Source: Alphaproteobacteria bacterium (GTDB taxonomy: Bacteria; Pseudomonadota; Alphaproteobacteria; UBA2966). Taken from it: DNA of 64,000 bases. The position numbers and the translations under genes are program-made. Below, piece by piece: positions 52,957 to 63,860 of the stretch. Numbering within the stretch: position 1 is the first letter of the stretch; each line of letters begins with the position of its first letter. The notes below the pieces were generated by a model. The model ran no database searches, was not told the DNA's origin, and worked only from the letters and a program-made list of their open reading frames with translations. The DNA is taken from assembly GCA_018654745.1 (NCBI GenBank), contig JABILA010000094.1, forward strand, positions 35,782 to 99,781, read 5' to 3'.

Positions 52957-55900
52957 TTAGCTCCCCACTGCTGCAACACTTACGTCGTCACGCGTGGGCG
53001 CTTTAGACCTGGCTTGCATTTCTTTCAACGCACGGCGGTATTCCACCGGCATAACCTTCACAAATTTCGGCAAATACTGATCCCAGTTTTCAAGGATATT
53101 TTTTGCAACTGAACTGCCTGTGTGTTCAAGGTGCGCTTCCAGCATACCTCTCAGGCGTTGGGCATCGTGTTGCGTCAAATCACCGGCAACATCTTCGTCA
53201 CTGGCAGATGCACTTATCGATTCGATACTTTCGATATCCACCATGGCGGTATTGCACAAAGATTCGAATGTCGCATCTTCATCCAGCACATAGGCGATAC
53301 CACCGGACATTCCGGCAGCAAAGTTCCGTCCAGTTGATCCAAGTACAGCGACAACGCCACCTGTCATATATTCACAACCGTGATCACCACAACCTTCAAC
53401 GACGGCAGTTGCACCGGAATTTCGCACCGCAAAACGCTCACCGGCAACGCCCCGGAAATAGCATTCACCTTCAATGGCACCGTACAAAACGGTGTTTCCG
53501 ACGATAATATTATCTTCAGGAACCAGTGCACTGTCAGGAGCCGGATATACAATGATCCGCCCACCGGACAGGCCCTTGCCGACATAGTCATTGGCGTCAC
53601 CGATCATTTCAATCGTAACGCCCTTGGCCAGCCAGCCGCCCAGGCTTTGGCCTGCATTGCCTGTCAGGTTGATGTGAATGGAGTCGTCTGCCAGCCCGGC
53701 ATGACCATGAGCCCTGGCAACCTCGCCGGACAACATGGCACCCACCGTGCGGTTGATATTGTGAACAGACGAATTGATGATGACCTTTTCGCCGTTATCT
53801 ATGGCTGGTCGAGCCTGACGAATCAATTCGTGATCCAGCGCCGCATCGAGACCATGGTCCTGGGTTTCGCAATTGTAAACTGCAACACCTTCGGCTGGCT
53901 CCAGCGGATACAGAAGTTTGGACAGGTCTACCTTTTGAGCCTTCCAGTGGTCGATAGCAGGTTTCATATTCAAGGCGTCGGAACGTCCAATCATTTCATT
54001 GATCGTCCTGAAACCCAGTTCTGCCATCAGTTCCCGTACTTCTTCGGCGATGAAGCTGAAGAAGTTAACGACATGTTCCGGCTCGCCAGGGAAACGTTTC
54101 CGCAAACGTTCATCCTGTGTCGCAATTCCTACAGGACAAGTATTCAGATGACACTTGCGCATCATGATACAGCCTTCGGAAACCAGTGCTGCTGTTGCAA
54201 AACCAAATTCATCGGCACCCAACAAGGCACCAACGACGACGTCACGACCTGTGCGCAAACCGCCATCCACCTGCACAGAAATCCGACCGCGCAGACCGTT
54301 CAAAACCAGGGTTTGATGCGTCTCCGCAAGTCCCATTTCCCAAGGGCCACCGGCATTCAGCAGCGACGTAATCGGTGATGCACCGGTTCCACCATCGTGG
54401 CCTGAAATTGTTACATGGTCGGCGTGGGCCTTGCTTACACCAGCAGCCACCGTGCCAACGCCAACTTCTGACACCAGTTTGACCGAAATCCGCGCCCGGG
54501 GATTTACGTTCTTGAGATCATGGATCAGCTGCGCCAGATCTTCGATCGAATAAATATCGTGGTGTGGTGGTGGAGAAATCAGTCCAACACCTTCTGTAGA
54601 ATGCCGCACCCGGGCAATCCATTCATTGACCTTGTGGCCCGGCAATTGTCCACCTTCACCCGGCTTGGCACCTTGTGCCATCTTGATCTGGATATCATCG
54701 GCGTTGGTCAAATATTCGTTCGTAACACCAAAACGGCCGGAAGCGACCTGCTTGATGGCCGAACGCATGCTGTCGCCATTTTCCATCGGCGTAAATCGAA
54801 CGGCTTCTTCTCCGCCCTCACCTGTGTTGGACTTACCGCCCAACCGGTTCATGGCGATCGCCAATGTTGTATGCGCTTCCCAGGAAATCGAACCAAAAGA
54901 CATGGCACCGGTCGCAAAGCGTTTAACAATCTCTGATGCGGGCTCGACTTCGTCCAGGGGAACAGGCCCGCCAACAGGCTGTAAATCAAACAGGCCCCGC
55001 AAGTTGTTAAACTTCTTCGTCTGGTCGTCGACTTTTGCCGTAAAGGACTTGAATTGCTTGTAATTTCCGCTGCGTACGGCGTGCTGTAAGGTACCAATCG
55101 TTTCTGGCGTCCAGACGTGCTCCTCACCTTTCATGCGATAGGCAAGATCACCGCCAACATCCAGTTCGTGCCGTAAATCCGGGACTTCGCTGAAAGCTTC
55201 GGTGTGCCGGAATTCAGTTTCCATCGCAATTTCGTTGATGCCAACACCACCAACCCTGGATAAGGTGCCGGTGAAATATGCTTCTATGAATTCAGGGGAA
55301 AGACCAACAGCGTCAAATATCTGGCCACCGCAATAGGATTGATAAGTCGATATCCCCATCTTCGACATGACTTTGAGAATGCCTTTGCCGACAGCTTTGA
55401 TATAATTTTGAGTGGCTTCTTCGATACCAACACCATCAAGGTCAGCAGCCATATCCTGCAAGGTGCTGAAGGCCAGATAAGGGTTGATAGCCTCGGCACC
55501 ATATCCAGCCAGCAGACAGAAATCATGGACCCTGCGGGCTTCACCGGTTTCAATCACCAAACCAACTTCGGTGCGAAGACCCTTGCGGATCAAATGGTGA
55601 TGCACAGCGCCCGTGGCCAGCAAGGCCGGAATAGCAACGTGATCGATATCCAAATCCCGATCGGACAGGATCAGGATGTTATAGCCGCGGTCGCGCACTT
55701 TCTTTTCAGCGCGCCAGCACAGGATTTCCACGGCCTCTTCCATCGAGATACGTTCTTCACCACGCACGGGATAACAGATATCCAGTGTGAAGGTTCTGAA
55801 TTCACCATCTACCTGATCAGTGATACGACGGACGCGTTCAAGATCAATGTTCGACAAAATTGGCTGGTCAATCTCGAGCCGCTTATATTCTCCACCAGAT

Positions 55901-57591
55901 TCGAGATCCAGCAAATTGGGCCGCGGGCCAATGAAGCTGACCAACGACATCACCAGTTCTTCCCTGATCGGATCGATCGGTGGGTTAGTCACTTGCGCAA
56001 AATTCTGGAAGAAATAGTCGTACAACATGCGTGAGCGGTCTGACAGTGGTGCCAGCGGAATATCACGCCCCATGGAACCAATAGGATCCATCCCGGTTGT
56101 TGCCATTGGCTTGAGGAAGAACTTGATATCCTCGCGGTTGTAGCCAAATGCCTGTTGCAGATCGCGCAGGGTATCAGATTCCGGTGCCATCGGCCCAATT
56201 TCAGTGGGCAAATCGCTTAGATGAATTTGCGATTGATCCAGCCACTGTTGATAAGGCCGCGCCTTGGCCAGATCATCCTTTAATTCGTCGTCCGAAATAA
56301 TCCGGTGCTGCTCCAGATCAACCAGTAACATCTTGCCCGGCTGCAAACGCCATTTGCGAACAATCTTGCTTTCCGGAATCGGCAGGACACCTACCTCAGA
56401 CGCCATCACAACCAGGCCATCATCAGTTTCGATATAGCGGGCAGGACGAAGACCATTGCGATCCAGGGTCGCCGCAATCTGGCGGCCATCGGTAAAGGCC
56501 ATGGCAGCTGGTCCGTCCCACGGTTCCATAACCGCAGACTGATGCTCGTAGAACGCCCGGCGTTCATTGCTCATCAACGGATTGTCTTTCCAGGCTTCCG
56601 GGATCATCAGCATCATCGCATGCGACAACGAGTAGCCACCCATCACCAACAATTCCAGGGCATTATCAAAGGTCGAGGAATCTGACGAGCCATCTCCGAT
56701 CAGCGGCCAGAGTTTCTCGAGATCGTCACCGAGAATCTTCGAGCTCATGTTGTGCCGGCGAGCATTCATCCAGTTGATGTTGCCGCGCAGTGTGTTGATT
56801 TCACCATTGTGGCTCAGGAAGCGAAACGGTTGAGCCAGCCGCCAGGACGGAAAGGTGTTGGTCGAAAAACGCTGATGGAACAAGGCCATAGCTGTTTCAA
56901 AATCAGGATTTTGAAAATCGCGATAGTATTTGGCAAGATTACCTGCCAGGACCATACCTTTAAATACAATCGTGCGGGATGACAGCGACGGCATATAAAA
57001 GTCCTGCCATGCTGTCTCGTTGGTATCCCACATTACATGGTGTGACTGCTTGCGAATGACGTACAGCTTGCGATCAAAGGCATCTGTATCGGCAGTGCCA
57101 GTTCCGCGTCCAATAAGAACCTGCTTGATCACCGGCTCAGTTTGCTTGACGCTTTCGCCCAGGACACTCTTGTCTACCGGCACGTCACGCCAACCCAGCA
57201 CGACCTGACCTTCGTCTTCCGTCACTTTATTGACGGCAGCAATGCTGGCCTCGCGCAGTTCGCTATCACGCGGCAGGAATACCATGCCAACGGCATAGTC
57301 ACCTTTCTCAGGCATCGTCACACCGAGGTCTGCAAATTCCTTTCGCAGAAATTTGTCAGGTATCTGAATCAGGATACCCGCACCGTCACCGGCAAGTGGA
57401 TCGGCACCGACGGCACCGCGGTGATCCATTTTGACGACAATTTCCAGCGCTTGGTGAACGATCTCATGACTCGGCACATTCTGAATATTGGCGATGAAGC
57501 CAAATCCGCAGGCGTCATGCTCCATAGCAGGATCATACATTCCTTGCTTGCGGGGCAGACCAGTTTCCTTGGGCCAAGTCATATGGCTCAT
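52957..57591 (-). CDS. gltB: Glutamate synthase (NADPH) large subunit
   Basis: 1544 residues. After a propeptide of 27 residues the nucleophile Cys28 (EHDACGFGF) begins the class II glutaminase domain. The FMN-binding barrel includes [13 protein letters not shown] and [14 protein letters not shown] with the glutamate-synthase centre; [13 protein letters not shown] carries the [3Fe-4S] cysteines; the C-terminal GXGXG beta-helix (about 1250-1500) is present. Length and order match proteobacterial GltB. AGGA eight bases before ATG 57591 sets the start. Ammonia assimilation; forms an operon with gltD. Confidence 0.96.
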   Translation of the reverse strand: MSHMTWPKETGLPRKQGMYDPAMEHDACGFGFIANIQNVPSHEIVHQALEIVVKMDHRGAVGADPLAGDGAGILIQIPDKFLRKEFADLGVTMPEKGDYAVGMVFLPRDSELREASIAAVNKVTEDEGQVVLGWRDVPVDKSVLGESVKQTEPVIKQVLIGRGTGTADTDAFDRKLYVIRKQSHHVMWDTNETAWQDFYMPSLSSRTIVFKGMVLAGNLAKYYRDFQNPDFETAMALFHQRFSTNTFPSWRLAQPFRFLSHNGEINTLRGNINWMNARRHNMSSKILGDDLEKLWPLIGDGSSDSSTFDNALELLVMGGYSLSHAMMLMIPEAWKDNPLMSNERRAFYEHQSAVMEPWDGPAAMAFTDGRQIAATLDRNGLRPARYIETDDGLVVMASEVGVLPIPESKIVRKWRLQPGKMLLVDLEQHRIISDDELKDDLAKARPYQQWLDQSQIHLSDLPTEIGPMAPESDTLRDLQQAFGYNREDIKFFLKPMATTGMDPIGSMGRDIPLAPLSDRSRMLYDYFFQNFAQVTNPPIDPIREELVMSLVSFIGPRPNLLDLESGGEYKRLEIDQPILSNIDLERVRRITDQVDGEFRTFTLDICYPVRGEERISMEEAVEILCWRAEKKVRDRGYNILILSDRDLDIDHVAIPALLATGAVHHHLIRKGLRTEVGLVIETGEARRVHDFCLLAGYGAEAINPYLAFSTLQDMAADLDGVGIEEATQNYIKAVGKGILKVMSKMGISTYQSYCGGQIFDAVGLSPEFIEAYFTGTLSRVGGVGINEIAMETEFRHTEAFSEVPDLRHELDVGGDLAYRMKGEEHVWTPETIGTLQHAVRSGNYKQFKSFTAKVDDQTKKFNNLRGLFDLQPVGGPVPLDEVEPASEIVKRFATGAMSFGSISWEAHTTLAIAMNRLGGKSNTGEGGEEAVRFTPMENGDSMRSAIKQVASGRFGVTNEYLTNADDIQIKMAQGAKPGEGGQLPGHKVNEWIARVRHSTEGVGLISPPPHHDIYSIEDLAQLIHDLKNVNPRARISVKLVSEVGVGTVAAGVSKAHADHVTISGHDGGTGASPITSLLNAGGPWEMGLAETHQTLVLNGLRGRISVQVDGGLRTGRDVVVGALLGADEFGFATAALVSEGCIMMRKCHLNTCPVGIATQDERLRKRFPGEPEHVVNFFSFIAEEVRELMAELGFRTINEMIGRSDALNMKPAIDHWKAQKVDLSKLLYPLEPAEGVAVYNCETQDHGLDAALDHELIRQARPAIDNGEKVIINSSVHNINRTVGAMLSGEVARAHGHAGLADDSIHINLTGNAGQSLGGWLAKGVTIEMIGDANDYVGKGLSGGRIIVYPAPDSALVPEDNIIVGNTVLYGAIEGECYFRGVAGERFAVRNSGATAVVEGCGDHGCEYMTGGVVAVLGSTGRNFAAGMSGGIAYVLDEDATFESLCNTAMVDIESIESISASASDEDVAGDLTQHDAQRLRGMLEAHLEHTGSSVAKNILENWDQYLPKFVKVMPVEYRRALKEMQARSKAPTRDDVSVAAVGS

Positions 57592-57847
57592 ACTTTGATT
57601 CCTATGTCATTTTCGTTGAGAGCCCACTTCAATAGCAAAGTGGAGGCCAGAAAACAATTTCAAAAGGAAAATACACGGGACCAAATGTGTGGAAAGTCGA
57701 TGTTTTTGCAGTTATCAACAGCGAAGATCATTATGAGCTGTGAGATAACGTATTGAAATATCAAAATGTTCTTGTTTTGTACTTGCGAACGAGAGCTTTC
57801 GAGCAATCAATAAATATCGAGGCTTTTGATCAGGGGCTGGTGACCAA

Positions 57848-58069
57848 TCAGGTCTCCATAACGGCCACGACCTGGTTTTCACTCACAACATCATCCTTCG
57901 CCACCAGAATTTTTGTCACTTTTCCACCAGTTGGCGCGTCCACCGGAATTTCCATTTTCATGGATTCCAGAACGATAATCGTGTCGTCTTCGGCAACAAC
58001 CGTCCCTGGTACAACTTCGACCAACCACACAGTACCCGCAATTTCAGAGTGAATTTCGATTTCAGCCAA
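57848..58069 (-). CDS. Free-standing biotinyl/lipoyl carrier domain protein
   Basis: 73 residues, only a biotinyl domain. The modification site is ESMKMEI with Lys38 expected to be biotinylated; the paired beta-hammerhead halves (AGTVWLVEVVPGTVVAEDD and GGKVTKILVAKDDVVSENQ) are complete. Such mini-BCCPs serve multi-subunit biotin carboxylases. No carboxylase subunit is in the window; the hydantoinase-type genes run the other way from 58681. It could serve a carboxylase encoded elsewhere. Confidence 0.85.
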   Translation of the reverse strand: MAEIEIHSEIAGTVWLVEVVPGTVVAEDDTIIVLESMKMEIPVDAPTGGKVTKILVAKDDVVSENQVVAVMET

Positions 58070-58680
58070 AAGTAATCTCCAGAAGTTGGTCGGTAGGACA
58101 GTTATGTTTAAAAGGCGGAAAGCCTCCCAGAGATAGTTTCCAGTTTCTCGCTGAATAGCAACATGCCAATGGCCTCCGCTGACAAATATTGAATAGAGAT
58201 CTCTGTTATGGATTTTTGGGACTGGCGATGTGAGAAATGACCACAGGTGTTATATTCCACCAGTCTGCGGTCTGACACCTGCAGCCAATTTCATCTTAAA
58301 TATCTGTATTCCGGATACTTGCAATTGATCTAATGATATATGATTATCTCATACTTTAGAAACAGGATTTGCTACGTTCTCACGCCAGTCTCACGGACAC
58401 AGAGATCGGAATAAATGGAATCTTTATCGGTGCTGAAACAGGCACCAGGGCAGACCAAAATGCTCTCAGTGAAAGATTTGAAGCTGAATTGGACTGAGTG
58501 GACGGGTGAGAATTTTTGCCCCCATGGTGGAAAGACATATGTCTAATCTGGCGAAACCTCACTCGACGCAAATCTTCGGGGACCAGAAGCATGATTTTGG
58601 ATATTTGAACAAGCGACTGGGAACAAACGAAATGCTACAACTTGGTGCTCAGTACGACGCTTCCAAAAATAAGGTAACTT
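58070..58680. other. Long intergenic region upstream of the hydantoinase operon
   Basis: 611 bases with divergent promoters for the biotin carrier (minus) and hyuB (plus). One plus-strand reading frame at 58360-58497 (SLTDTEIGINGIFIGAETGT, no start codon, ends TGA) and a 60-codon frame at 58506-58688 overlapping hyuB by eight bases look weakly coding. Either may be decayed sequence; neither is strong enough to call as a gene. Confidence 0.4.
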
Positions 58681-60327
58681 ATGATTGATCCTGTCACGTT
58701 AGCTGTCTTCAAAGGACGCCTGGAGCAGATCGCCGATGTTATGGATATTACGCTGTGCCGCAGCGCGTTTAATCCAATCATCGCAGAAGCCCACGATGCT
58801 TCACACGGTATTTATGACGGTGAGACCGGCGAAACCCTGGTGCAGGGAAAAGACGGTTTACCACTGTTTGTTGCCGTGATGTCCTTTGCTGTTCAGGCCG
58901 TCATTGAAAAAGCGAAAAAAGATGGGGGCCCAAAAGAAGGCGACATCTGGATTTTCAACGACCCTTACGTGAGCGGAACACATCTCAATGATTTCCGCCT
59001 CGTGCAGCCGTTGTTTCGTGATGGCAAGGTTTTTTGTTATCTTGCATCCGCCGGACACTGGATCGATATCGGTGGAAATGTACCTGGAAACTATAACCCT
59101 ATCGCGACAGAAACTTTCCAGGAAGGTGTATTGATCCCGCTGGTAAAACTCCGCGCAGAAGGTGTGCTTCGTCAGGACATTGTTGATATTCTGATGAGCA
59201 ATACCCGTCTCGCAAAATCTGCGTATGGTGACCTCAACGGACAACTCAATGCGCTTGAGCTTGGCGCGCAGCGTATGCACGCGCTGCTGGATGAATACGG
59301 CGACGATGTTTGCCGCGAATCACTGAGCATGCTCAAAAAAAGTGCCGCAGATATTATGCGGTCGGAAATCAGCAAGCTGCCGGACGGCAAGGTATCGGCG
59401 GTAGATTGGCTGGACAATGACGGCATTACAGATGAACCGATTAAAATAGCCCTCGATTTGACGATCAAGGGGGACAAGCTGACCCTGGATTTCTCCAAAT
59501 CCTCGCCGGCGGCGACCGGGCCTATCAACATGTCAAGACCGTCAACGATCTCGGCTTGCTATGTGGCGTTGAAACATATCTTCGAAGATGTCCCGGCGAA
59601 CTCAGGGGTTCTTGAGCCAATTGAATTTGTAATTGATGATGATTCTGTACTGGCAGTTAAAGCCCCTCGCCCCGTAGGCGGATACACTGAAATCAGCATG
59701 CGATTGATTGATGTCATATTTCAGGCCATCGCAAAAATTGCGCCGGATCGTTCCAACGGCTGCTGTTACGGGACAATCAACGCTTTGTCGGCGTCCGGCA
59801 CGGATGAAAATAACAAACCATGGGTGATGTTCTGTTTCTTTGGTGGTGGCCATGGCGCCCATACAGAAGGCGATGGCCTGAATCATGGAAATGCACCCTT
59901 TTCAACAGCAACCATCCCGCCCATCGAAATCCTGGAAGCAAGTTACCCGATCAAGTTTACAGATTGGGCGCTGCGACCGGATTCCGGCGGTGACGGAGAA
60001 CACAGGGGTGGACTGGGTGCAGTCTATGGCATCGAAATGTTGGGAGAGGATACCGATATCTATCTGTTCGGCGAGCGTGGTTGTTTTGCACCAAAAGGTT
60101 TCGAGGGAGGCAAGGATGCAGCTATGAACCAGTTCACCTACTCCAAAGATGGTGAAATGGTTGAACCCAAACTCAAATCAAAATTGCATGGTGCAAAACT
60201 AAAAAAAGGTGACCGGCTTTTGCTTAAATCTCCGGGTGGTGGCGGTTATGGTGATCCTGCCAAACGATCGCAGGAGGCGCGCAAGCGCGATCTGGAACTG
60301 GGCTACGTCACTGCGGAGAACACATGA
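58681..60327 (+). CDS. hyuB: Hydantoinase B / 5-oxoprolinase beta-type subunit
   Basis: 548 residues. Recognisable from LCRSAFNPIIAEAHDASHGIYD at the N-terminus, WIFNDPYVSGTHLNDF, VGGYTEISMRLIDVIFQAI, and a C-terminal SPGGGGYGDPAKRS. HyuA/HyuB heterodimers open cyclic amides or, in relatives, carboxylate ketones using ATP. The ATG overlaps the hyuA start region downstream by four bases (stop/start ATGA at 60324-60327). First gene of a three-gene operon with hyuA and an isochorismatase-fold hydrolase; the operon probably degrades a hydantoin- or lactam-like compound. The substrate is not known. Confidence 0.85.
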   Translation: MIDPVTLAVFKGRLEQIADVMDITLCRSAFNPIIAEAHDASHGIYDGETGETLVQGKDGLPLFVAVMSFAVQAVIEKAKKDGGPKEGDIWIFNDPYVSGTHLNDFRLVQPLFRDGKVFCYLASAGHWIDIGGNVPGNYNPIATETFQEGVLIPLVKLRAEGVLRQDIVDILMSNTRLAKSAYGDLNGQLNALELGAQRMHALLDEYGDDVCRESLSMLKKSAADIMRSEISKLPDGKVSAVDWLDNDGITDEPIKIALDLTIKGDKLTLDFSKSSPAATGPINMSRPSTISACYVALKHIFEDVPANSGVLEPIEFVIDDDSVLAVKAPRPVGGYTEISMRLIDVIFQAIAKIAPDRSNGCCYGTINALSASGTDENNKPWVMFCFFGGGHGAHTEGDGLNHGNAPFSTATIPPIEILEASYPIKFTDWALRPDSGGDGEHRGGLGAVYGIEMLGEDTDIYLFGERGCFAPKGFEGGKDAAMNQFTYSKDGEMVEPKLKSKLHGAKLKKGDRLLLKSPGGGGYGDPAKRSQEARKRDLELGYVTAENT

Positions 60328-62375
60328 GCAAGAATAGATTTACCGTCGGCGTTGATGTTGGCGGAACCTACACCGACATTTTTGTGTTGGATACAGAAAG
60401 CGGAGAAGTCGGCATCGCCAAAGTGCCAACAACTCTCGATGATCAATCCCGCGCACTTGTGGCTGGAATCAAGCAAAAAATTGATAACTTTGATGAAATA
60501 ACCTCAGTTATTCACGGCACGACTACCGGCACGAACGCCTTGCTGGAACGCAAAGGGGCAAAGACCGGAATTATCACGACCAGGGGCTTTAGAGATACTC
60601 TTGAGCTAAGACGTCGTGACAGGCCAAAGACCTGGGGTCTCAGGGGCCAGTTCACTCCTGTTGTGCCCCGCAACCTGAGGCGCGAAGTTAACGAGCGTAC
60701 ACTTGCAGACGGTGCAATTGAGACACCTGTCGACCCTGATGACGTCGCCGCAGTCGCCAGAACCTTGATGGAAGAAGGTTGCGAGGCACTATGCATCGTA
60801 TTCATCAATAGCTATGCCAATGACGAGAACGAACTTCGGGCGGCGGCAGCTGCCAGAGAAGTCTGGCACAATGATTTTATCACAGTTTCTTCGGATGTCC
60901 TTCCCGAAATACGCGAGTTCGAACGAACGTCAACTGCGACGCTAAACGCATATTTGCAACCTTTGATCTCCTCCTATGTCGCTCGTCTGGACAAGGGATT
61001 AACCAGCGACGGATTTAACGGCGAATTGCTCATCGTACAATCCAATGGTGGACTTATGTCAGTTGATACGACAACGACATACCCGGTCCGCACGGCTCTG
61101 TCAGGTCCGGCAGCAGGCGTCCGCGCAGCACAGGCTATCGCTGGAGCCGCCGGGATCACTGATATCATCACATGTGACCTTGGCGGAACGTCATTTGATG
61201 TCTCGCTGATTTCCAAAGGACGGACAACGCTGGCGGCTCAGACTGAAGTTGAATTTGGTCTCGTGATACGTACACCAATGATCGAGATAACGACGATCGG
61301 TGCCGGAGGCGGTTCCATCGCACGCATTGATGCCGGGGGCTTGTTGCAGGTGGGACCGGAAAGTGCCGGTTCTGATCCAGGGCCAGTATGTTATGGACTT
61401 GGAAACCAAAAACCGACGTTGACAGATGCCAATCTTGTTCTTGGCCGCATCAATCCGGATCGACCAATCGGCGGCAAACTTGACCGGTTGGATATGGAAG
61501 CCGCCCGCAAAGCTATCGACCACGAAATTGGGAAGCCACTTTCCCTTTCAACCGAAGCTGCAGCTGAAGCAGTGTTACGCGTCGCCAATGCGCGAATGGC
61601 CGACGCAATACGCCTGGTCTCTATTGAACGTGGCCATGATCCAACCAGATTTTTTGCCATGCCGTTCGGCGGTGGTGGTTCATTGCAAATGGGTGCATTG
61701 ATCAAGGAATGTGGTCTGCGTGGTGCGTTAGTACCGCGATATCCCGGAGTCACGTCGGCGCTCGGTTGTGTTGTGGCTGATATGCGCCATGACAGGGTGA
61801 AGACAGTCAATCAGATGACAAGCGAAGTCGATACAGATGGCCTCAGTCAAACCCTGAAAGCTGAAGCACAAAGTCTGCAAGCTCTGCTTGAGCGCGCCGA
61901 GGCAAAGTTTTCTGACATTGAAATCCAGTACGAGTTGGACATGTTGTACCTTGGTCAAAGTCATACAGTGGCAGTACCGGTTGCAATGCCTGACTCTGGC
62001 CTGACGCAAGACATTATCGACGAGGCTTTTGACAGCTCATATCTATCAAGCTATGGCCGGTTACTGGACGATATTCCAACACGGATCGTCAACTATCGCG
62101 TTGCCGTCATTGGCCATCGCCCTCCATTCGACATGACGGTATTTGCGCCTGAATCTGGCAAAGATGCCAAAGATTGCATTACGGAAATGCGCAGCATATT
62201 CGAGGGTGGGACCCGGCAGGAAGTCCCGGTTTTTGACCGTCTGGCTTTGGGTATCGGTGAAACAGTCAAGGGGCCCTGCCTGCTGGAGCAAATGGATACA
62301 ACTATTTTTGTCGACCCCGGCCTCGTGGGAAAAGTTGATTCCCACGGCAATTTGATGATTGAGAGAGTTCAATAA
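60324..62375 (+). CDS. hyuA: Hydantoinase A / 5-oxoprolinase alpha-type subunit
   Basis: 683 residues, actin-like ATPase fold. VGVDVGGTYTDIFVLD is the first phosphate loop, VIHGTTTGTNALLERKGAKTG the second, and TCDLGGTSFDVSLI with GAGGGSIARIDAGGLLQVGP the third; the substrate is phosphorylated by ATP before ring opening. It is coupled to hyuB by a four-base overlap and to the following hydrolase by one base. A methylhydantoin, lactam, oxoproline or aryl ketone could be the substrate; the paired downstream amidase-like gene favours a hydantoin- or amide-type path. Confidence 0.86.
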   Translation: MSKNRFTVGVDVGGTYTDIFVLDTESGEVGIAKVPTTLDDQSRALVAGIKQKIDNFDEITSVIHGTTTGTNALLERKGAKTGIITTRGFRDTLELRRRDRPKTWGLRGQFTPVVPRNLRREVNERTLADGAIETPVDPDDVAAVARTLMEEGCEALCIVFINSYANDENELRAAAAAREVWHNDFITVSSDVLPEIREFERTSTATLNAYLQPLISSYVARLDKGLTSDGFNGELLIVQSNGGLMSVDTTTTYPVRTALSGPAAGVRAAQAIAGAAGITDIITCDLGGTSFDVSLISKGRTTLAAQTEVEFGLVIRTPMIEITTIGAGGGSIARIDAGGLLQVGPESAGSDPGPVCYGLGNQKPTLTDANLVLGRINPDRPIGGKLDRLDMEAARKAIDHEIGKPLSLSTEAAAEAVLRVANARMADAIRLVSIERGHDPTRFFAMPFGGGGSLQMGALIKECGLRGALVPRYPGVTSALGCVVADMRHDRVKTVNQMTSEVDTDGLSQTLKAEAQSLQALLERAEAKFSDIEIQYELDMLYLGQSHTVAVPVAMPDSGLTQDIIDEAFDSSYLSSYGRLLDDIPTRIVNYRVAVIGHRPPFDMTVFAPESGKDAKDCITEMRSIFEGGTRQEVPVFDRLALGIGETVKGPCLLEQMDTTIFVDPGLVGKVDSHGNLMIERVQ

Positions 62376-62986
62376 TGAATGAACTGACATTCGATCCGAA
62401 TAAAACTGCCCTGCTTATCGTTGATATGCAAAATGACTTTTATCATCCCGAGGGTGCCTATGGTCGTGCGAATTGTACCTCTCCGGGCATTGCTGATTTG
62501 CCGCCTCGAATCAAGCCGGTCGCTGACGCCCTGCGTGCTGCCGGAGGTTGGGTTGTTTCTATCCAGTTTACACTGGTACCTGGCAAGGACGGAGAGCCGT
62601 TTATTGCACCCCACTTGAAAAAGATGAGACCATTTCTTGCCAAGGGTGACTTCGCACCGGGCAGTTGGGGGCAGTCTCTGATCGATGAGCTTCAACCTGC
62701 TGATCTGACTGTTGAAAAGGTTGCCTATTCAGCCTTCTACCAATCCCGGCTTGAATGGTTGTTAAAAAAGACTGAAGTCGAAACCGTTTTGGTTTGCGGA
62801 ATCGTCACCAATGGCGGTGTCGCTGCAACCCTTCGTGACGCACATACACGGGATTTCCACACTGTCTTGTTGTCCGATGGCTGCGGTGCACTTAATGAAG
62901 AGCTGCACAATGCCGCCATTACATCAATGTCGACAGTCGCTGAAGTCTTGACATGCGGAGAGATCACCAAAAAACTGGAAGGTTAG
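62375..62986 (+). CDS. Isochorismatase-fold hydrolase with Gly at the nucleophile position
   Basis: 203 residues. The triad positions can be located: Asp17 in LLIVDMQNDF, Lys115 in VEKVAYSAF, and the nucleophile site in CGIVTNGGVAATLRDA. There Gly148 stands where N-carbamoylsarcosine amidase and nicotinamidase have Cys. Isochorismatases also have Gly here and use water on a vinyl ether. The annotation as amidase is therefore uncertain. ATG overlaps the hyuA stop by one base, so it acts in the same pathway. Confidence 0.75.
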   Translation: MNELTFDPNKTALLIVDMQNDFYHPEGAYGRANCTSPGIADLPPRIKPVADALRAAGGWVVSIQFTLVPGKDGEPFIAPHLKKMRPFLAKGDFAPGSWGQSLIDELQPADLTVEKVAYSAFYQSRLEWLLKKTEVETVLVCGIVTNGGVAATLRDAHTRDFHTVLLSDGCGALNEELHNAAITSMSTVAEVLTCGEITKKLEG

Positions 62987-63034
62987 TCAGAAGGCATTTT
63001 CGCCCGCCGACGGAAATTCAGCTGGTTTTCAGAA

Positions 63035-63860
63035 TTACCACTCGATGCGTTCGAGACCGTCGAAATGCAGTTCGCTGCCATCGTTGAGCGTGACAGTACC
63101 TGCCGCGTCTTCCGACAGGGAAACATAGCCGTCTGCCTGGTCTTCAATTGAACCAGAGGCAAGTTCGATACCAAAGTCACTTGCACTTATGGCACCGCCA
63201 TCTGCACCTTGTAAACGGACAGAATCCAGCCAACCGTCCCCACCATGAACTGTGTCGGTGCCATTCCCGGCACCAAAGATAAACAGGTCATCACCTGCAC
63301 CGCCGTACAAACTGTCATTGCCAGCGCCGCCGTCCATAGTGTCGTTGCCGTCATTACCATAGAGACGATCATTGCCGTCACCACCGCTCAGGGTGTCTGC
63401 ACCATCACCACCGTAAATCCGATCGGCACCTGCACCACCACTGACAGTATCAGCACCACCATCGCCATAAAGGTAATCAGCGCTTGAACCACCTGTCAGT
63501 TGATCGTCGCCATCGCGTCCGTAAAATGACGCCCGGGTGGTCAGGTCTGACCCATCAAAATTATCGTTGCCGACGTTACCGACGGCTGTTTCAATACTGG
63601 CCCCGGCACCAATACTGACGCCGTCAGTACCAACAACATCAATACGGTCGATGCCATCACCACCTTCAATAACTGTGTCGTCACCATCGACATAAAGGCG
63701 GTCATTTCCGGCACCACCGCGTAATTCGTCGGCACCAGCGTCACCCTTGAGGGTATCGTTCCCTTGGCCACCGGATAGTACATCGTTGCCGCTGCCACCA
63801 TACAGGGCGTCAGCACCGTCACCACCAGAGATCGTATCATTGCCGCCGTCGCCGCGAAGG
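63035..63860 (-). pseudogene. RTX-type calcium-binding repeat protein, C-terminal remnant cut by an IS element
   Basis: About 275 codons of open frame with no start. It carries many GGxGxDxLxG nonapeptides (GGDGADALYGGSGND, GGAGNDRLYV, GGDGNDRLYGNDGNDTMDGG) that form calcium-binding beta-rolls, then an 80-residue non-repeat tail ending in LERIEW, probably the type I secretion signal region. A TGA at 63865-63863 lies inside the insertion-sequence tip, so the 5' part is separated. Whether the upstream half survives beyond the IS is not visible. RTX proteins are secreted adhesins, proteases or lipases. Confidence 0.8.

Noticed and set aside
57592..57847. Possible small RNA or terminator between gltB and the biotin carrier
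   Set aside because: Only a three-base-pair TTCG-loop stem was visible, without a T-run on either strand.
58506..58688. A 60-codon plus-strand frame just before hyuB, including a possible inner start at 58539
   Set aside because: No recognisable domain and only a weak ribosome site, and it overlaps hyuB by eight bases. Coding status cannot be shown without homologues.
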